Shown one piece after another: positions 1 to 5,211 of a stretch of 5,654 nucleotides of DNA. Made by a program: the position numbers and the translations under genes. The number at the start of each line of letters is the position of its first letter. Position 1 is the stretch's first letter. The stretch covers positions 1-5,654 of the forward strand of contig JAUYGA010000029.1 in NCBI GenBank assembly GCA_030690755.1, in the 5' to 3' direction. The notes below the pieces were generated by a model that saw nothing but the letters and a program-made list of their open reading frames with translations, was not told the DNA's origin and did no database searches. Origin of the DNA: Nanobdellota archaeon. Lineage in GTDB: Archaea > Nanobdellota > Nanobdellia > Woesearchaeales > JAUYGA01.

Positions 1-1
1 A

Positions 2-109
2 CGATTTAAGTTTACATTTCAGCAAAATCGCTTGCAAGCATGCTTATTATCATATTATGGTATACTAGAATGTATTTGCATGGCCTGAAAAAAGTGTAAA
101 CTTAATTCG
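2..109. repeat. Long imperfect inverted repeat with nested palindromes
   Basis: Arms at 2-16 and 95-109 pair at 14 of 15 positions, with an uninterrupted 11-bp core (TTAAGTTTACA at 6-16, TGTAAACTTAA at 95-105). Inside, TTTCAG at 17-22 pairs with CTGAAA at 85-90, and two overlapping 10-bp palindromes occupy 30-39 (GCTTGCAAGC) and 36-45 (AAGCATGCTT). No open frame of note lies here. It could be a miniature inverted-repeat element, the end of a larger element to the left, or a structured RNA or operator. No target duplication can be judged because only one base precedes the left arm. Confidence 0.6.
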
Positions 110-142
110 GTACTATACACCGCGAAAATCAGACCAAAAAGC

Positions 143-149
143 TTATATA
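143..149 (+). promoter_or_regulatory. TATA box of the RHH gene (leaderless promoter)
   Basis: TTATATA lies 24-30 bases before the ATG at 173. At the usual archaeal TATA-to-start-site distance, transcription would begin at or next to the A of the start codon. No Shine-Dalgarno sequence precedes the ATG, which supports a leaderless mRNA. Confidence 0.6.
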
Positions 150-157
150 CACAGAGC

Positions 158-172
158 ATATACATCGTATAT
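158..172. promoter_or_regulatory. Candidate autoregulatory operator of the RHH gene
   Basis: ATATAC (158-163), a 3-base spacer and GTATAT (167-172) form a perfect 6-bp inverted repeat placed exactly between the TATA box and the start codon. RHH antitoxins typically bind short inverted repeats in their own promoters, and a protein here would block initiation. The sequence is AT-rich, so chance occurrence is possible. Confidence 0.4.
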
Positions 173-433
173 ATGGTAACCGAAATGATAAACATAAAGC
201 TTGAGACAAAATTCTTAAAAGAAATAGATTCGATAGTTAAAAAAGAGAACTATCAAAACCGGACAGAGTTCATAAGAAGTTCATTGAGGGAAAATGTTGA
301 CAAGGCAAGGATGAAGCAGGCGATGCTCGAGCTTCAGCATCTCAAAGGGGCTTCTAAAAGGAAAATAACCCCTGAAGAGTATGAAATTGCAAGAGAAAGG
401 GCATTTGAAGAAATAGCAAAAAAGTTTAAATGA
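173..433 (+). CDS. Ribbon-helix-helix (CopG/VapB-like) antitoxin-type protein
   Basis: An 86-aa protein with an N-terminal RHH DNA-binding fold. A short beta strand (about residues 5-11, INIKLETKF region) is followed by helix 1 (about 12-25) and by helix 2, which starts at NRTEFIRSSLRE (29-40). The lysine- and glutamate-rich C-terminal half (about 45-86) would be the toxin-binding arm. RHH dimers insert the beta ribbon into the major groove and normally repress their own operon. The ATG at 173 is chosen because a TATA box lies 24-30 bases upstream; an in-frame ATG at 185 would remove the first four residues and is the alternative. The 3' end overlaps the convergent PIN gene by 8 bp (426-433). 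The likely role is antitoxin to that PIN toxin, inferred from proximity and family pairing. The convergent order is unlike the usual antitoxin-toxin operon. It could instead be a stand-alone repressor. Confidence 0.85.
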   Translation: MVTEMINIKLETKFLKEIDSIVKKENYQNRTEFIRSSLRENVDKARMKQAMLELQHLKGASKRKITPEEYEIARERAFEEIAKKFK

Positions 434-830
434 TTTCTTCAGGCTTATGATGAGGCCAAATATCTCTCAACTGCTTGAAATGATTGTCTCTCGAAACCAA
501 AAGTAGATTGTTGTCTCTTGCTATGATTGCATGCAGCGCATCACCTTTTGGCACATCTCTTTCTTTTGCTATCCTTTCTGCCTCCTTTCTCTGATTTTCT
601 GAAACAAAAATCTTGTCATAACAAAAAGGATTAAACATCCCGTTTATTTCTTCAAGCGAATAGTTATGGCTCAGTTCCCTTATGAGGAAATCTGTAATAA
701 CCAGTTTTCCAGTTCCAGAATTTATGAAACTGAGCAGCTTCAATGCATAATCGCCAAGCGGTTCGCCATTAAAGCCTTTTCTGTCCTCATAAAGGTCTAT
801 CCAGATAGATGTATCGATATAGTATCTCAT
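426..830 (-). CDS. vapC: PIN-domain ribonuclease, VapC-like toxin
   Basis: A 134-aa complete single PIN domain, the usual VapC length. The acidic metal-binding set is visible: D6 in YIDTSIWID, E52 in IRELSH, D97 in KGDALHAIIARD and D115 in VSRDNHF. PIN toxins are Mg/Mn-dependent endoribonucleases that cut tRNA, rRNA or mRNA when freed from their antitoxin. All four catalytic residues are present, so the enzyme is predicted active. The target RNA cannot be read from sequence. The start at 830 places the first strand of the fold immediately after the initiator Met. No clear Shine-Dalgarno precedes it, and a weak AT-rich box (about 845-857) lies at leaderless distance. Co-transcription from the upstream RelE module on the same strand is also possible. 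Its convergent neighbour, the RHH gene, is the presumed antitoxin partner. Confidence 0.88.
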   Translation of the reverse strand: MRYYIDTSIWIDLYEDRKGFNGEPLGDYALKLLSFINSGTGKLVITDFLIRELSHNYSLEEINGMFNPFCYDKIFVSENQRKEAERIAKERDVPKGDALHAIIARDNNLLLVSRDNHFKQLRDIWPHHKPEEII

Positions 831-852
831 TCAAGATTTATGGACTTTATTC

Positions 853-1017
853 TTAATCTGCCTTACCAAAGAAATTTCGAAAGAAAAACACAAAACTCGC
901 AAAGATTACGAAACAAAACAGAAATAATCCATTAATCTTAATAAAAATCCGTGATAATTCCAATCCGGCCGAATTAGTTTCAAAATACTCTCTTGAAATT
1001 ACTTCAAAACCCTTCAT
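853..1017 (-). CDS. Possible 54-aa small membrane protein overlapping the toxin gene
   Basis: An ATG at 1015-1017, inside the last codons of the RelE-like gene and in the +1 frame, opens 54 codons ending at TAA 853-855. The N-terminal half is polar (MKGFEVISREYFETN...). Residues 31-47 (LFLFCFVIFASFVFFFR) form a clear hydrophobic segment, so the product would be a small tail-anchored or single-pass membrane protein with a short basic tail. The 14-bp overlap with the toxin gene would suit translational coupling. AGGTG lies directly against the ATG, which is too close for a normal ribosome site. The caution is that the hydrophobic part is made of T-rich, repeated CTTTGCG/TTTCG-like text that may be a dispersed intergenic repeat rather than coding sequence. 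The function is unknown. Confidence 0.3.
   Translation of the reverse strand: MKGFEVISREYFETNSAGLELSRIFIKINGLFLFCFVIFASFVFFFRNFFGKAD
978..998 (-). terminator. Weak stem-loop after the RelE-like gene
   Basis: TTTCAA (978-983) and TTGAAA (993-998) can form a 6-bp hairpin with a 9-base loop, 5 bases beyond the RelE stop codon. The only T-rich run after it on this strand is TTTTTATT near 940-947. It may be a weak terminator or processing site, or chance in AT-rich DNA. It lies inside the candidate 54-codon frame. Confidence 0.2.
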
Positions 1018-1345
1018 CACCTAAACTTCTAAGGACATATTTTATCTCATCTATTGTTTTCTGCTGGTCTTTCTTTTCAGACATTCTCACGAATTTTATC
1101 AGCAAATCCTTGAGTTCTGAAGCCTGCAGAAACTTGACTTTATAGCCATCTGTTATGAAATAGAACCTGAAATTCTTGTATTTGATCTCTTTCAGAAGGG
1201 TTTTTCCGACAAAACAGAGGTCTTTTCCTTTTTTCGGATTCTCTTTTAGCTTTTCCAGTAAATCAAGTATATCATTGCCTTCTTTTTCACTGAATTTTTT
1301 CCTCAGCTCTTTGACAAAAAAATCTGTAAACACTACTTCAACCAT
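1004..1345 (-). CDS. relE: RelE/ParE-superfamily toxin
   Basis: A 113-aa protein with a RelE-like layout. The first strand and helix are VEVVFTDFFVKELRKKF (2-18), followed by a second helix (about 22-35). A NPKKGKDL turn (36-43) and a beta-sheet block follow, with LKEIKYKNFRFYFI (51-64) and YKVKFLQA (68-75). A long C-terminal helix runs from about 91 to 109. RelE toxins cut mRNA in the ribosomal A site, while ParE relatives poison gyrase. The conserved basic/aromatic strand, including R60, fits the family, but I cannot assign a catalytic residue set with certainty. The ATG starts 1 bp after the stop codon of the antitoxin gene (TAA-A-ATG), a tightly coupled toxin-antitoxin arrangement. A partial purine-rich stretch (GGTTGAAGAG) upstream may bind the ribosome. 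Confidence 0.82.
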   Translation of the reverse strand: MVEVVFTDFFVKELRKKFSEKEGNDILDLLEKLKENPKKGKDLCFVGKTLLKEIKYKNFRFYFITDGYKVKFLQASELKDLLIKFVRMSEKKDQQKTIDEIKYVLRSLGDEGF

Positions 1346-1346
1346 T

Positions 1347-1538
1347 TTATCTCTTCAACCTTTTTCTGGCTTCCTCTACTGTCACGCAGTTTGTCGTATC
1401 CATAAGTAAATCATGCAGCTGCCTTTCTCTTGCGCTGTTGACCAGCCTTATCAATATCTGGTCATACGTTTCGCCTTTATTTCCAAACTCTTTTATCTGA
1501 TCTCTTGTGTTTTCAGATATTGCGATTGTTGTGCTCAT
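1347..1538 (-). CDS. 63-aa antitoxin of the RelE-like toxin
   Basis: A small protein starting MSTTIAISENTRDQIKEFG, a strand-then-helix start like the archaeal RHH-type antitoxins (DUF7557-like, by recollection). A GETYDQILIRLV helix follows at residues 22-33, and a C-terminal arm ends in DTTNCVTVEEARKRLKR (47-63) that would wrap around the toxin. The gene order (antitoxin first) and the 1-bp gap to the RelE-like gene strongly support the pairing. The start at 1538 is fixed by GGGAGG at 1544-1549 with a 5-base spacer, the best Shine-Dalgarno in the window. Such antitoxins normally repress their own promoter, and a 22-bp dyad between the TATA box and this ribosome site is a candidate target. 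Confidence 0.82.
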   Translation of the reverse strand: MSTTIAISENTRDQIKEFGNKGETYDQILIRLVNSARERQLHDLLMDTTNCVTVEEARKRLKR

Positions 1539-1543
1539 TTTGG

Positions 1544-1549
1544 CCTCCC
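1544..1549 (-). promoter_or_regulatory. Shine-Dalgarno site of the 63-aa antitoxin
   Basis: GGGAGG on the minus strand, 5 bases before the ATG at 1538. It matches the anti-SD core found in archaea and fixes the start codon. Confidence 0.75.
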
Positions 1550-1557
1550 ATAATTAA

Positions 1558-1579
1558 TATAGTTATTATAATTGCTATA
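1558..1579. promoter_or_regulatory. 22-bp dyad, candidate toxin-antitoxin operator
   Basis: The dyad consists of TATAG (1558-1562), the palindromic core ATTATAAT (1565-1572) and CTATA (1575-1579), with two unmatched bases between core and each arm. It sits between the TATA box (1583-1590) and the Shine-Dalgarno site (1544-1549), covering the predicted transcription start. That is where an antitoxin autorepressor would act. Confidence 0.45.
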
Positions 1580-1582
1580 ACC

Positions 1583-1590
1583 TTTATAAA
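1583..1590 (-). promoter_or_regulatory. TATA box of the antitoxin-toxin operon
   Basis: TTTATAAA, flanked upstream on the minus strand by an A-rich stretch that could serve as a BRE. It predicts a start site near 1558-1562 and a leader of about 20 bases, enough to hold the GGGAGG site. The octamer is palindromic, so orientation comes from the gene position. Confidence 0.55.
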
Positions 1591-1638
1591 TTTTTTGATT
1601 TCTAACCCAATTTCTAACATCAAACCTCTTTTGACGCA

Positions 1639-1652
1639 ACTTTTGCAAAAGT
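1639..1652. repeat. 14-bp perfect palindrome upstream of the helicase
   Basis: ACTTTTGCAAAAGT, centred about 50 bases before the helicase start and 16 bases upstream of its TATA-like box. It could be a regulator site, but one palindrome of this size is not far from chance in a window this long. Confidence 0.3.
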
Positions 1653-1667
1653 CGGCTAGAAACAATC

Positions 1668-1675
1668 TTAAATAA
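1668..1675 (+). promoter_or_regulatory. TATA box of the helicase gene (leaderless promoter)
   Basis: TTAAATAA lies 21-28 bases before the ATG at 1696, preceded by GAAACAATC as a possible BRE. The start site would fall at the start codon. GAGG at 1691-1694 is only 1 base from the ATG, too near to act as a normal ribosome site. Confidence 0.5.
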
Positions 1676-1695
1676 AACCCTTTTTCATAAGAGGT

Positions 1696-3615
1696 ATGGA
1701 ATACAAAGGCCTTACATTGGACAAGTTTCAGGAGGATGCTATTGAGTCTATTAGAAATAATCATTCTGTTGTGGTTTCTGCTCCTACTGGTTCTGGCAAA
1801 ACTTTGATTGCTGATTATATCATTGATAATGACCTGCATAAAGGAATCAGGGTAATTTACACTGCGCCGATAAAAGCATTGTCAAACCAAAAATACAAGG
1901 ATTTCTGCGCTGATTACGGAGAATTAATGGTCGGTATCTTGACAGGCGATGTTGTTAAGAATTCTAATGCGCCGATTCTAGTGATGACTACAGAAGTCTA
2001 TAGGAATATGGCAATCGGAAGGGATCCTCTATTAGATACTGTTACATATGTCATTTTTGATGAGATTCATTTCCTTAATGACATAGAACGCGGTTATATT
2101 TGGGAAGAATCAATAATCTTTTCAAAGCCGCATGTGAGATTTTTATGCCTATCTGCAACAATTCCAAATGCAGATGAATTCGCCTTATGGATAAAATCAA
2201 TCAATAAACATGATGTTGATGTCATTAGGCATGATGAAAGAAATGTTCCTTTGCACAAGTATTTCTATGATGCTCAGCTTGGCATCTGTTCTCTTGAAGA
2301 CATCAGGGATATTGCAGACATCCCGGATTATGACAGGACAATGAGAACCAGGCAGAAACACGCAAGATTTGCTCTCCCGAACCATATTGAATTAGTCAAG
2401 AAGATAAGAGACAAACTGCCTTGCTTTTTTTTCACATTCTCAAGAGCAAACTGCCAGAGGTTTGCAGGAGAACTTGCCAAGGAAAAACTGTTTCCATTAA
2501 ACACGCAAGTTTCGGCAATAATTAGAGAAAAGCTGTCAACAGTCTCTCCTGAAATAAATGATTTGCAGTCAACAAAAGTTCTGAGAAAAGTTCTTCCTTT
2601 CGGAATTGGCTTTCATCACGCAGGTCTTCTTCCAGTAATGAAAGAGCTTGTTGAAGAACTGTTCTCAAAAGGCCTGATAAAAGTCCTTTATGCTACAGAG
2701 ACTTTTGCCGTCGGCATTAACATGCCTGCAAAGACTGTTTGTTTTGCCTCCCTTAGGAAATTCAATGGCGTTAATCACACCATCCTCAATTCAAAAGAAT
2801 ATTTCCAGATTGCTGGAAGAGCAGGCAGGAGAGGGATTGACAAGGAAGGTTTTGTATATGCAATGGTTGACAGGAGAGATTTTGATTACAATAAGCTTAA
2901 GAAGGCAACAGGCGCAGATATTGATCCGATACTTTCTCAGTTCAAGCTCTCGACAAACACTGTTCTCAATCTGATAAAAAGGCACAAGGATGATGAGATT
3001 TACCAGATACTTTGCAAGAACTTCGGCACATTCCAAAAACATGGAATGAACTTTGACAAGATGGAAAAGAATGTCGTCTTTAACGCATTCAACAATATAA
3101 AAAAGAAATTAAACAAGCTGGGTTATATCAAGGACGGCAGGCTTACAGAAAAAGGCGAGTTTTCCTCAAAAATCTATGCTGACGAAATATTGTTCGGAGA
3201 AATATTCGCAACAGAGTTCTATAAAGACCTTAATGAATATCAGATACTGCTTTTGCTCGGATGCATCTGCTTTGAACAAAGGGAAAGGACAGAAATCTAT
3301 CAGGTGTATTACTCGGAATTTTCAGAGGGGCTTATGAAAAAAGTCAAGGAAAACGAATTTCTGAAGAAAGAGAAGAAGTTCAATTTCATGAAAAAGATAA
3401 GCGCTTTTGTAGATCCATGCTATTCCGGAAAAAGCATATTTGACATAATAAAAAATTCGAATCTTCTTGAAGGTGATGTCATACGATTCCTAAGACAGAT
3501 GTCTGATAGATTAAATCAACTGAAGAAGGCGACAGATGACGAAAGGCTCGCAAGACTTCTTGAAAGCTGCCAGGAACGCGTAGAAAACACAATGAAAGAT
3601 ATTGGCGGGTTATAA
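1696..3615 (+). CDS. Ski2/Mtr4-like DExH RNA helicase with DSHCT-type C-terminus
   Basis: A complete 639-aa superfamily 2 helicase. Motifs in order are Q-like FQEDAI (11-16), I APTGSGKT (29-36), Ia APIKALSNQKY (57-67), II DEIH (122-125), III SAT (153-155), IV-region FTFSRANC (246-253), HHAGLLP (307-313), V ATETFAVGIN (333-342) and VI QIAGRAGRRG (371-380). HHAGLLP, FAVGINMPA and the QIAGRAGRRG form are typical of the Ski2-like family. The C-terminal part (about 570-639) contains LLEGDVIRFLRQMSDRLNQL, resembling the DSHCT domain of Mtr4/Ski2. In eukaryotes these feed RNA 3' ends to the exosome. At 639 aa it is shorter than Mtr4 (about 1000) and seems to lack the arch/KOW insertion. A role in RNA unwinding and decay is inferred; a DNA-repair (Hel308-like) role is less likely given the DSHCT-like end. 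It is divergently transcribed from the antitoxin-RelE operon. An IS has inserted at its stop codon without changing the protein. Confidence 0.9.
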   Translation: MEYKGLTLDKFQEDAIESIRNNHSVVVSAPTGSGKTLIADYIIDNDLHKGIRVIYTAPIKALSNQKYKDFCADYGELMVGILTGDVVKNSNAPILVMTTEVYRNMAIGRDPLLDTVTYVIFDEIHFLNDIERGYIWEESIIFSKPHVRFLCLSATIPNADEFALWIKSINKHDVDVIRHDERNVPLHKYFYDAQLGICSLEDIRDIADIPDYDRTMRTRQKHARFALPNHIELVKKIRDKLPCFFFTFSRANCQRFAGELAKEKLFPLNTQVSAIIREKLSTVSPEINDLQSTKVLRKVLPFGIGFHHAGLLPVMKELVEELFSKGLIKVLYATETFAVGINMPAKTVCFASLRKFNGVNHTILNSKEYFQIAGRAGRRGIDKEGFVYAMVDRRDFDYNKLKKATGADIDPILSQFKLSTNTVLNLIKRHKDDEIYQILCKNFGTFQKHGMNFDKMEKNVVFNAFNNIKKKLNKLGYIKDGRLTEKGEFSSKIYADEILFGEIFATEFYKDLNEYQILLLLGCICFEQRERTEIYQVYYSEFSEGLMKKVKENEFLKKEKKFNFMKKISAFVDPCYSGKSIFDIIKNSNLLEGDVIRFLRQMSDRLNQLKKATDDERLARLLESCQERVENTMKDIGGL

Positions 3616-3621
3616 ACAAAT
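3614..3621. repeat. Target-site duplication, left copy
   Basis: AAACAAAT directly before the IS left end, identical to 4900-4907. Eight bases is the known duplication length for ISL3 elements. Its first two bases are the last two of the helicase TAA stop codon. Confidence 0.93.
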
Positions 3622-3643
3622 GGTTCTTCGTGGAATTTAAGGA
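3622..3643 (+). repeat. ISL3 left terminal inverted repeat
   Basis: It starts GGTTCTTCGTGGAATTTAAG and matches the right end at 17 of 22 positions. It is the presumed transposase binding and cleavage site. The element's promoter lies just inside it. Confidence 0.9.
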
Positions 3644-3647
3644 AAAG

Positions 3648-3654
3648 TTAAAAG
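3648..3654 (+). promoter_or_regulatory. Candidate TATA box of the transposase gene
   Basis: TTAAAAG, 25-31 bases before the ATG at 3679, with no Shine-Dalgarno in between. This is the same leaderless spacing as the host genes. The match to a TATA consensus is only fair. Confidence 0.35.
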
Positions 3655-3678
3655 CCCCAAATTGCAGAATATTGCAAA

Positions 3679-4893
3679 ATGGGAGCCTCTAACACCAAAT
3701 TTCGCTTTAAAGATTTGTATCAATTCAAAGGATATAAATTTTGCGATAGTTTTGTTGAAAACAACAACATTTTGGTTGTCCTGAAAAGGACAAGCAAAAC
3801 AGGAATCTGCCCTTGCTGTAACAAAAGATGCAGATATATTCACAGCAGAACAAAGCGTAAGATTAGAGACCTTGATGTAGTTGATTCTAAAGTTTACATA
3901 TCGTTTACATCTTATCAGCTTGATTGCAATTGCGGGTATAATGGTTATGAAGAACTTGACTTTTGCGAAGACTATTCTCGTTTTACAAAACGATTTGAAG
4001 AAAAAACAGTTATTTTATGTATGAAAATGTGCATAAAAGATGTTGCTAAAGAAATGCGTATTGGTTGGGAAGCAACTAAACGTATTGATAAGAAAAACGC
4101 TGCTAAATATGTTATTGATTTGGAACAAGTAAATCCAAAAAGAATTGGAATAGATGAAATTGCTCATGAGAAAGGTCACAAATACCTCACTGTAGTGAGG
4201 GATGTAGACCTTGGAAAAGTCATTTGGGTTGGCAAGAATCGGCGAAAAGAAACATTGGATGAATTTTTCAAGAAATTAGGTATAAGAAAAAGCTGGAACA
4301 TTGACGTCGCTGTTTGCGATATGTGGGACCCATATATTGCTAGCATTAAAGCAAACACAAATGCTGCGATTGTATTTGATAAGTTTCATATTGCTAAAGC
4401 AATAACGGAAGCTGTTGATAAAGTCAGGAAGCAAGAATTTGCCAAAGCAGACAAGGAAGAAAGAATTAACATGAAACACAAAAGATTTCTCATTCTTTCA
4501 AGGCAGAAAAATCTTGTTTCTGAGAAACAAGAAGAATTACGGCAATTGTTCGACCAAAATAAAAATCTCTTTGTTGCCTACTTGCTGAAAGAGCAAGCGC
4601 TCGATATTTTTGATGAGCAGAGGGAATCTGTTGGGTTAAAGAGGTTCAAAAAATGGTTCAAAAATGTTCATGATGCAGGGATAGAGCAGTTCAATGAAGT
4701 AGCTAAAAGAATCGACAAGTATTTTTATGGCATTGCAAACTATTTCATTTATCGTTTGACAAATGCGCAAAGCGAAGGGTTCAACAACAAGATAAACATC
4801 ATAAAAAGAAGAGCGTATGGATTCAGAGATTTGGAGTATTTCAAGTTGAAAATACTCCAAAGTTGCGGATTAAAGCATCCTCAAAATCCGTGA
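3679..4893 (+). CDS. ISL3-family transposase (DDE type)
   Basis: A 404-aa full-length transposase that cuts and joins the element's ends. The N-terminus carries a zinc-binding module with CPCC (44-47), C51 and CNC (83-85). A helix-turn-helix-like region follows (about 115-138, KMCIKDVAKEMRIGW). The catalytic DDE triad is readable: D159 in IGIDEIAH, D214 in VCDMWDPY and E366 in TNAQSEGFNNKIN. The block NKINIIKRRAYGFRDLEYFKLKI after the glutamate is the ISL3 C-terminal signature. The gene fills nearly the whole element, and its stop codon lies within the right inverted repeat. No frameshift or internal stop is seen, so the protein is predicted active. Confidence 0.96.
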   Translation: MGASNTKFRFKDLYQFKGYKFCDSFVENNNILVVLKRTSKTGICPCCNKRCRYIHSRTKRKIRDLDVVDSKVYISFTSYQLDCNCGYNGYEELDFCEDYSRFTKRFEEKTVILCMKMCIKDVAKEMRIGWEATKRIDKKNAAKYVIDLEQVNPKRIGIDEIAHEKGHKYLTVVRDVDLGKVIWVGKNRRKETLDEFFKKLGIRKSWNIDVAVCDMWDPYIASIKANTNAAIVFDKFHIAKAITEAVDKVRKQEFAKADKEERINMKHKRFLILSRQKNLVSEKQEELRQLFDQNKNLFVAYLLKEQALDIFDEQRESVGLKRFKKWFKNVHDAGIEQFNEVAKRIDKYFYGIANYFIYRLTNAQSEGFNNKINIIKRRAYGFRDLEYFKLKILQSCGLKHPQNP

Positions 4894-4899
4894 AGAGCC
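4878..4899 (-). repeat. ISL3 right terminal inverted repeat
   Basis: On the minus strand it reads GGCTCTTCACGGATTTTGAG and onward. It pairs with 3622-3643 at 17 of 22 positions and overlaps the last five codons and the stop of the transposase gene. Confidence 0.9.
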
Positions 4900-4907
4900 A
4901 AACAAAT
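4900..4907. repeat. Target-site duplication, right copy
   Basis: AAACAAAT, identical to 3614-3621, directly after the right inverted repeat. Removing the IS and one copy joins the helicase stop to the A-rich stretch at 4908 onward. Confidence 0.93.
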
Positions 4908-4917
4908 AAACTGATTT

Positions 4918-4977
4918 AAAAAAAATAATCAACAAAAAAGAATCAAAAAAATAAGAAAAAAAGAACAACAAAAAAAA
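4918..4977 (-). terminator. Multiple oligo-T tracts ending the zinc-ribbon/csp operon
   Basis: On the minus strand there are five T runs of 8, 7, 7, 6 and 8 bases (plus-strand A runs at 4970-4977, 4956-4962, 4945-4951, 4934-4939 and 4918-4925). The first begins 32 bases past the csp stop codon. Archaeal RNA polymerase terminates at such U-rich tracts without needing a hairpin. The first tract reached by the polymerase is the one at 4970-4977. Confidence 0.65.
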
Positions 4978-5009
4978 TTCAAAACGTTCTATAAGCTTTA
5001 ATGCACTAT

Positions 5010-5207
5010 TTATTCAGTGTCTTTTGAGACGTGTCCTGCTTTTGGGCCTTTGTCTCCTTGCTCTACTTCGAAAGTGACATTATCATTTTCAGCTATTGTG
5101 ACACCTTCATTTAAACCTGTCTGGTGCACAAAATATTCTTTTCCGTCTTCTGCTGCGATAAATCCAAATCCTTTGGTCGCGTTAAAAAATTTTACTTTTC
5201 CTTTCAT
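5010..5207 (-). CDS. cspA: CspA-type cold-shock domain protein
   Basis: A 65-aa single cold-shock domain. RNP1 is KGFGFI (12-17) and RNP2 is YFVHQT (25-30), with the surface aromatics F14, F16, Y25, F26 and H28 that stack on single-stranded RNA or DNA. The start MKGKVKFFNATKGFGFI and the end KGPKAGHVSKDTE are typical. Members act as RNA chaperones that melt secondary structure, often at low temperature. The start at 5207 is set by GAGGT at 5212-5216, four bases upstream, which also overlaps the stop codon of the preceding zinc-ribbon gene. Only 7 bp separate the two genes, so coupled translation is likely. Such proteins are patchy in archaea. The symbol denotes family membership only. Confidence 0.95.
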   Translation of the reverse strand: MKGKVKFFNATKGFGFIAAEDGKEYFVHQTGLNEGVTIAENDNVTFEVEQGDKGPKAGHVSKDTE

Positions 5208-5211
5208 TTTT

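Larger units (their letters stand above)
3622..4899 (+). mobile_element. Complete ISL3-family insertion sequence, 1278 bp
   Basis: The element runs between 22-bp imperfect terminal inverted repeats, encodes one full-length transposase and is flanked by a perfect 8-bp duplication (AAACAAAT). The ends begin GGTTCTTC (left) and GGCTCTTC (right, read on the minus strand), the GG-TCTTC type seen in ISL3 elements. Everything needed for transposition seems intact, so the insertion is probably recent. It lies in the space between the helicase and the convergent csp operon, separating the helicase from its original 3' flank, which resumes at 4908. Confidence 0.95.

Noticed and set aside
666..935. 89-codon plus-strand frame across the PIN gene.
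   Set aside because: It lies mostly antisense to the PIN gene, which has all catalytic residues; the remaining part falls in the T/A-rich gap and has no recognisable fold.
945..955. AAAATCCGTGA, matching 11 bases of the ISL3 right end, as a possible IS remnant.
   Set aside because: The terminal GGCTCTTC part is missing, and an 11-base match in AT-rich DNA of this length is expected by chance.
1513..1839. 108-codon minus-strand frame across the helicase start and the divergent promoter region.
   Set aside because: It overlaps both promoters and the conserved helicase motif I region on the other strand, and its product looks like no family.
4908..5000. Regularly spaced A-runs as a CRISPR-like or tandem repeat.
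   Set aside because: The units between runs differ in length and sequence; oligo-T termination of the csp operon explains the stretch.
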